A stretch of DNA of 64,000 nt from Photobacterium atrarenae (lineage in GTDB: Bacteria > Pseudomonadota > Gammaproteobacteria > Enterobacterales > Vibrionaceae), in contig NZ_CP101508.1 in assembly GCF_024380015.1 (NCBI RefSeq), positions 2,108,902 through 2,172,901 of the forward strand. The letters are read 5' to 3'. Every line of letters begins with the position of its first letter. Position 1 is the first letter of the stretch. A program made the position numbers and the translations under genes. The notes beneath the pieces were generated by a model. It was not told the DNA's origin, ran no database searches, and worked only from the letters and a program-made list of their open reading frames with translations. Shown here piece after piece: positions 60,525-64,000 of this stretch.

Positions 60525-62609
60525 ATGAAACGGATTTTGCTCGCTCTGCTGCTGTGGATACCCGCCTGGCTCAACGCCCAAATCCTGGCTCCCGGGGATG
60601 TCATCAACCTCCAGCTGCCGGGCGAGGAAGCATTCAGCCAACCTTTTATCGTCACCAACAGCGGACAATTATTGTTACCGGAAGTCGGTGCCGTGTCCGT
60701 CGCCGGTATGGATGAGCGCCAGGCCCAGCAGCTTTTGCGCCAACGGCTGTCGACCGTCTATCGCAACCTGGATGAGTTTTCGCTCAGCCTGCTCAGCAGC
60801 GAAATCCGGGTCCGGGTGCTCGGTTATGTCAACCAGCCCGGCACCGTCACCTTGGCCGCCGATGCCAATATTCAGATGGCGCTGACCGCTGCCGGCGGGC
60901 TCAAACCGGGGGCGCAGCTCGATAAGTTTCAGCTCACCCGCAACGGCGTCTCGCAGCCCCTCAACTACAAAGCCTATCTCGACAGCGGCGATTTACGCCT
61001 GCTGCCGGCGCTGGAAGGCGGCGATACCGTCTTTGTGCCGACGTCCCCGCAGTTGGGCAATGTCGAAATCAACTTCGATGCCGCCTCGCTGGTCGAAGCC
61101 GGTGATGCCGAGCAACAAAACGGGCTGACCCTGTTCGGCGAGTTCCGCAACCCGGGCACCTTTAGTTTCAAGGACGGCATGAGCGTGGTCGACGCGGTGA
61201 TGCGCGCCGGCGGCGTAACCCGCTATGCCGATGTCACCAAAATCCGGGTGATCACTCATAACCAACCCACACTGTTTGATCTCAAAGCCTATCTGGATTC
61301 GGGAAAAACCGAACAGTTACCGCCCATTCAGCCCGGCAGCATTATTTTCGCCCCGATCGAAGTCGAGGAGATCAGCACCACCCAACGGACGGTCTACATC
61401 ATGGGTGAAGTACAAGCGCCCGGCGCCTATGAAAACAGCACCGGCGCCGGATTTATGGATGTGCTGGCCAATGCCGGCGGCCCGACCCGGTTCGCCGATA
61501 CCACCCAAATCCGGGTGCTACGCGACAACGGCCCGGCCCTGCTGGTAAACCTGGTCCAGTACAGCCACAACCCGGCCCGTGCCCCGCTCCCCGACCTGCG
61601 CCCCGGCGATGTCATTTTTGTGCCGGAAAAGGTCGATTTTAACGAAAAGTCCTGGCTGAAAGTCACCAATGATCGGGCCATCAAGCTCATCGGGGCGGTG
61701 TACAACCCCGGCCGTTTTGAATGGGATAGCAGCATGAGCTTTCTCGATGTGCTGGCCCACGCCGGCGGCCCCAATCAGGAGGCGAACCTAGCCAACATCC
61801 GGATCCTGCGCCAGGGGAGCGGCGATCAGAACCTCACCCGTTTCAACCTGGAGGCTTTCATCAATCAGGGCGGCGATTTTTCCACGCTGCCGACCCTCCA
61901 AGCGGGCGATACCATTATCATCGACGAGTTGCCGAAAGATCCGACCGATAACAAAGCCAGTTGGGTCCGTCAGTCAGCCGAGGACTCGATTTATGTCTTC
62001 GGCCAGGTCGGCGCGCCGGGACGCTATGCCTTCAACCACGCGCTGGGGATCCTGGATATTCTGGCCGCCGCCGACGGGCCCAACGGCGATGCGAATTTGC
62101 GCCAACTGCGGATCAGCCACCGGGACGGTCCCACCACCAATGTCAGCAAGTTCGACTTGGCCCTGTATTTCGAGACCGGTGATGAATCACTGCTGCCTCA
62201 GGTGGTCCCGGGCGATGTGATTTATGTCCCCAAGCTGGATGCCGACTGGCTCGATAAGCCAGCCCATAAAGTGGTACGACTGATGGGCGAAGTCACCAGC
62301 CCCGGCCGTTACACTTTCAGCCAGGAAATGTCACTGCTCGATTTACTGGCTGAGGCCGGCGGCCCGACCGAGAATGCGTTTATCGAACGGATCATGATCG
62401 TCAACAGCTCCTGCTGCGGCGACGAATCCCAGGCGTTCAACCTGCGCGACTATGTCAACGATCCCGGTGACTATCCGCTGCCGATGCTGCGTCCGGGCGA
62501 TACCGTTTATGTGCCGAACAAAGAAGATTCAGCCCCGTCGCAGCTCCGGCAGGGACTGCGGGATGTCCTGTCAATGGTGACCCTCATCGTTCTGGGAGCA
62601 GCCTTATGA
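60525..62609 (+). CDS. sypC: Outer-membrane polysaccharide export protein with six SLBB repeats (SypC-like)
   Basis: 694-residue Wza-type protein. A signal peptide (1-18) is followed by the polysaccharide export domain (LAPGDVINLQLPG onward) and six SLBB repeats recognisable as (V)xxxGxVxxPGxY/F, starting near residues 94, 203, 288, 387, 488 and 586. The C-terminus has a hydrophobic segment (VLSMVTLIVLGAAL). It forms the outer-membrane channel. The repeat number is larger than the two or three of Wza. It overlaps the sypD start by 4 bases. Confidence 0.92.
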   Translation: MKRILLALLLWIPAWLNAQILAPGDVINLQLPGEEAFSQPFIVTNSGQLLLPEVGAVSVAGMDERQAQQLLRQRLSTVYRNLDEFSLSLLSSEIRVRVLGYVNQPGTVTLAADANIQMALTAAGGLKPGAQLDKFQLTRNGVSQPLNYKAYLDSGDLRLLPALEGGDTVFVPTSPQLGNVEINFDAASLVEAGDAEQQNGLTLFGEFRNPGTFSFKDGMSVVDAVMRAGGVTRYADVTKIRVITHNQPTLFDLKAYLDSGKTEQLPPIQPGSIIFAPIEVEEISTTQRTVYIMGEVQAPGAYENSTGAGFMDVLANAGGPTRFADTTQIRVLRDNGPALLVNLVQYSHNPARAPLPDLRPGDVIFVPEKVDFNEKSWLKVTNDRAIKLIGAVYNPGRFEWDSSMSFLDVLAHAGGPNQEANLANIRILRQGSGDQNLTRFNLEAFINQGGDFSTLPTLQAGDTIIIDELPKDPTDNKASWVRQSAEDSIYVFGQVGAPGRYAFNHALGILDILAAADGPNGDANLRQLRISHRDGPTTNVSKFDLALYFETGDESLLPQVVPGDVIYVPKLDADWLDKPAHKVVRLMGEVTSPGRYTFSQEMSLLDLLAEAGGPTENAFIERIMIVNSSCCGDESQAFNLRDYVNDPGDYPLPMLRPGDTVYVPNKEDSAPSQLRQGLRDVLSMVTLIVLGAAL

Positions 62610-63304
62610 CCCCTTGGTTCAGTCAGGAATTTGATTTACTGTTTCAGCAGGTGTATCAAAGCGGCGCTCGGGTGATCACCCTCGCCGGTGCCAGCCGTGC
62701 CTGCGGTACCTCCACCCTGTCTCGCTGGCTGGCCCAGCGGCTGAGCGGCGAACATGCCCGGGTACTGCTGATCGATTTTGACTTCAGTGGCAGCGGGCAG
62801 GGACTGCCAGCAGCGGACTGGTCTTTAGACGGCACTGGACAAGCCGCTGCGCTGCACCAGCTCAACAGCCACCTCGCCATCCTGCCGCAGCCCAGCTCCC
62901 CCGTGACCCGCAACAGCCTGCGCCAGCCGGGGCTCCTGAGCCAGGCGATTGCCACCTGGAAAGCCCAGTATGACTTTGTCCTGTGCGATGCCGGGACCGT
63001 CTATGCAGCCAACTGGCAGAACCTCTCCGCACCGGCGATTGGTGCCGTCAGTGATGGCGCCCTGCTCTGCGCCGCCGCAGCGACAACCCCGGAAAACAAC
63101 CTGCTTCACAGCGTGAGACGCCTCGAACAAGGTAAAGTAGTATTGATCGGCACGATCATCAATGATATGCACTATCCGAATCTGGCCTGTGAAATCACCC
63201 GGGTCCTGAACAAACGCGGGCGGTGGTTGCCGCAGCGCATCCGCCAGTGGTTGATTCAACGTATCCGGTGCAGCCCGCTCTTACAGGGAGAATACCAGTT
63301 GTGA
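62606..63304 (+). CDS. sypD: BY-kinase/ParA-like ATPase with degenerate Walker A (SypD-like)
   Basis: 232-residue P-loop-type protein related to the cytoplasmic domain of Wzc-like tyrosine kinases. The Walker A region reads ASRACGTS where ASPDSGKT is usual, so the ATP-binding Lys is replaced by Thr. Walker A' (LLIDFDF) is present. A C-terminal Tyr cluster is missing; only one Tyr lies near the end (GEYQL). It probably partners the Wzz protein but may lack kinase activity. Starts and ends overlap sypC and sypE. Confidence 0.87.
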   Translation: MTPWFSQEFDLLFQQVYQSGARVITLAGASRACGTSTLSRWLAQRLSGEHARVLLIDFDFSGSGQGLPAADWSLDGTGQAAALHQLNSHLAILPQPSSPVTRNSLRQPGLLSQAIATWKAQYDFVLCDAGTVYAANWQNLSAPAIGAVSDGALLCAAAATTPENNLLHSVRRLEQGKVVLIGTIINDMHYPNLACEITRVLNKRGRWLPQRIRQWLIQRIRCSPLLQGEYQL

Positions 63305-64000
63305 AGCAATGCCTGCTCAGCCACCAGTTTCCGCTTTCATTATCGGCGCTGGCGGGGATCCGCCAGTCCCTGAAACGCCAGCTCAACCTGCTGCAGATTG
63401 CAGATGCCACGGCGCAGACGGTCGAGCTGGTCACCACCGAATATCTGACCAACCTTCTTCAGCATCAGGCGCAGCCGTCACAGCAGGTGATCCTGAGATT
63501 TTACAAACAGCAGCAAGTCCTGATCTTTGAAATAGAAGATGACGGCCCCGGCTGGCCAGCCCTGACGACACGCCTGGATCAGGCCAGCCTGCCGTCAGAA
63601 CTGGCCACCAACGGCATGGGACTGGGGCTGATTGCCGCCCTGCTACCAGAACACCAATACCACCATAAGCCGGGGCAGAGCCGGCTCGCTTTTGTGCTGC
63701 CGGAAGCGCCGCCGCAACCGACCGTGTTAGTCATCGACGACAGCGCCAGCCAACTCAATCTGTTGCGCGAATACCTGAACCAGGATTACCAGGTCATCGC
63801 CTTTAGCGCGGCCCGGGAAGCCCTGGACTGGCTGGCAAGCAACGAATGCGACCTCGTGATCACGGATCTGCACATGCCGCAGATGTCGGGCTTCGAGTTA
63901 CGTCGCCAGGTTGCTCAGTTACCGAAACATTCGCTATTGCCCTTTATTTTCCTGACCGGGGATGAGCTCCCGGCCACCCGCAACCGGGCAGCAACCCAGG
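63301..64000 (+). CDS. sypE: SypE-like RsbW kinase/response regulator, truncated by window end
   Basis: Partial protein of 233 residues running off the window. Residues 1-125 form an RsbW/SpoIIAB-type HATPase: N-box VELVTTEYLTNLLQH, G1 EDDGPGW, G2 NGMGLGL. Residues about 140-233 are a receiver domain (VLVIDDSASQ) with phospho-acceptor Asp189 in VITDLHMP and the switch Thr in FLTGD. SypE of Vibrio fischeri has this order and then a PP2C phosphatase domain, expected beyond the window. The GTG start overlaps the sypD stop. It would phosphorylate and dephosphorylate the SypA-like STAS protein. Confidence 0.92.
   Translation, partial: MKQCLLSHQFPLSLSALAGIRQSLKRQLNLLQIADATAQTVELVTTEYLTNLLQHQAQPSQQVILRFYKQQQVLIFEIEDDGPGWPALTTRLDQASLPSELATNGMGLGLIAALLPEHQYHHKPGQSRLAFVLPEAPPQPTVLVIDDSASQLNLLREYLNQDYQVIAFSAAREALDWLASNECDLVITDLHMPQMSGFELRRQVAQLPKHSLLPFIFLTGDELPATRNRAATQ

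Noticed and set aside
1..64000. Mobile elements, prophage, CRISPR arrays and integration sites
   Set aside because: No transposase, integrase, phage structural gene, regularly spaced repeats or duplicated tRNA end was found. The tRNA cluster at 7846-8166 is flanked by ordinary chromosomal genes.

Overview
The window looks like chromosomal DNA of a marine gamma-proteobacterium, most likely Vibrionaceae (Photobacterium/Vibrio-like). The evidence is a syp-type exopolysaccharide locus, a DUF3541 protein, a ToxR/CadC-type regulator with a FidL-like partner, and a Cys-Gly-Leu tRNA cluster. Genus and species cannot be fixed from the sequence alone. I saw no phage genes, transposases, insertion sequences or CRISPR arrays.

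Layout. 0.1-0.9 kb: a secreted DUF3108-type protein. 0.9-4.1 kb (minus): pxpABC (5-oxoprolinase), a gamma-glutamylcyclotransferase-like enzyme and a zinc-ribbon protein. 4.3-7.7 kb: a TetR regulator coupled to an NAD(P)-binding oxidoreductase, then a lipoprotein with seven FG-GAP-like repeats. 7.8-8.25 kb: tRNA-Cys, tRNA-Gly and tRNA-Leu with promoter and terminator. 8.5-10.1 kb: KDPG aldolase and 2-keto-3-deoxygluconate kinase. 10.5-12.4 kb: a small membrane protein and a receiver-TPR protein. 12.6-20.9 kb: the formate-dependent nitrite reductase (nrf) genes, with nrfA divergent from nrfBCD-E-thioredoxin-F and nrfG separate. 21.2-32.7 kb: a choline-degrading glycyl-radical microcompartment operon (shell proteins, CutC/CutD, aldehyde and alcohol dehydrogenases, PduL) ending in two SMR transporters. 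33.5-34.8 kb: a membrane-bound winged-helix regulator and a FidL-like partner. 35.3-38.2 kb: a glutaredoxin and the AmmeMemoRadiSam trio. 38.3-43.3 kb: DUF3541, AlkB-like, EEP phosphatase, DEDDh exonuclease, macrodomain and MobB. 43.7-47.7 kb: a chemotaxis receptor, a small outer-membrane-like protein and an Hsp20. 47.7-64.0 kb: a syp-like polysaccharide locus (glycosyltransferases, flippase, polymerase, acyltransferase, Wzz, phosphoglycosyl transferase, then sypA-sypE), cut off by the window end inside sypE.

How the parts work together. CutD activates CutC to split choline into trimethylamine and acetaldehyde inside a protein shell. The aldehyde then goes to acetyl-CoA and acetyl phosphate (aldehyde dehydrogenase, PduL) or to ethanol (alcohol dehydrogenase). 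The adjoining nrf genes provide anaerobic nitrite respiration, so 12-33 kb reads as an anaerobic-metabolism block. Gamma-glutamylcyclotransferase releases 5-oxoproline, which PxpABC returns to glutamate.

The syp-like block is notable for four candidate sigma-54 (-24/-12) promoters, a natural SypQ-SypR fusion, a SypD-like ATPase whose Walker A lysine is replaced by threonine, and a hairpin covering the ribosome-binding site of an extra lipoprotein gene. In the choline operon, perfect intercistronic hairpins separate shell from enzyme genes and cutC from its activase gene. Its SMR pair has opposite charge bias, predicting an antiparallel heterodimer.
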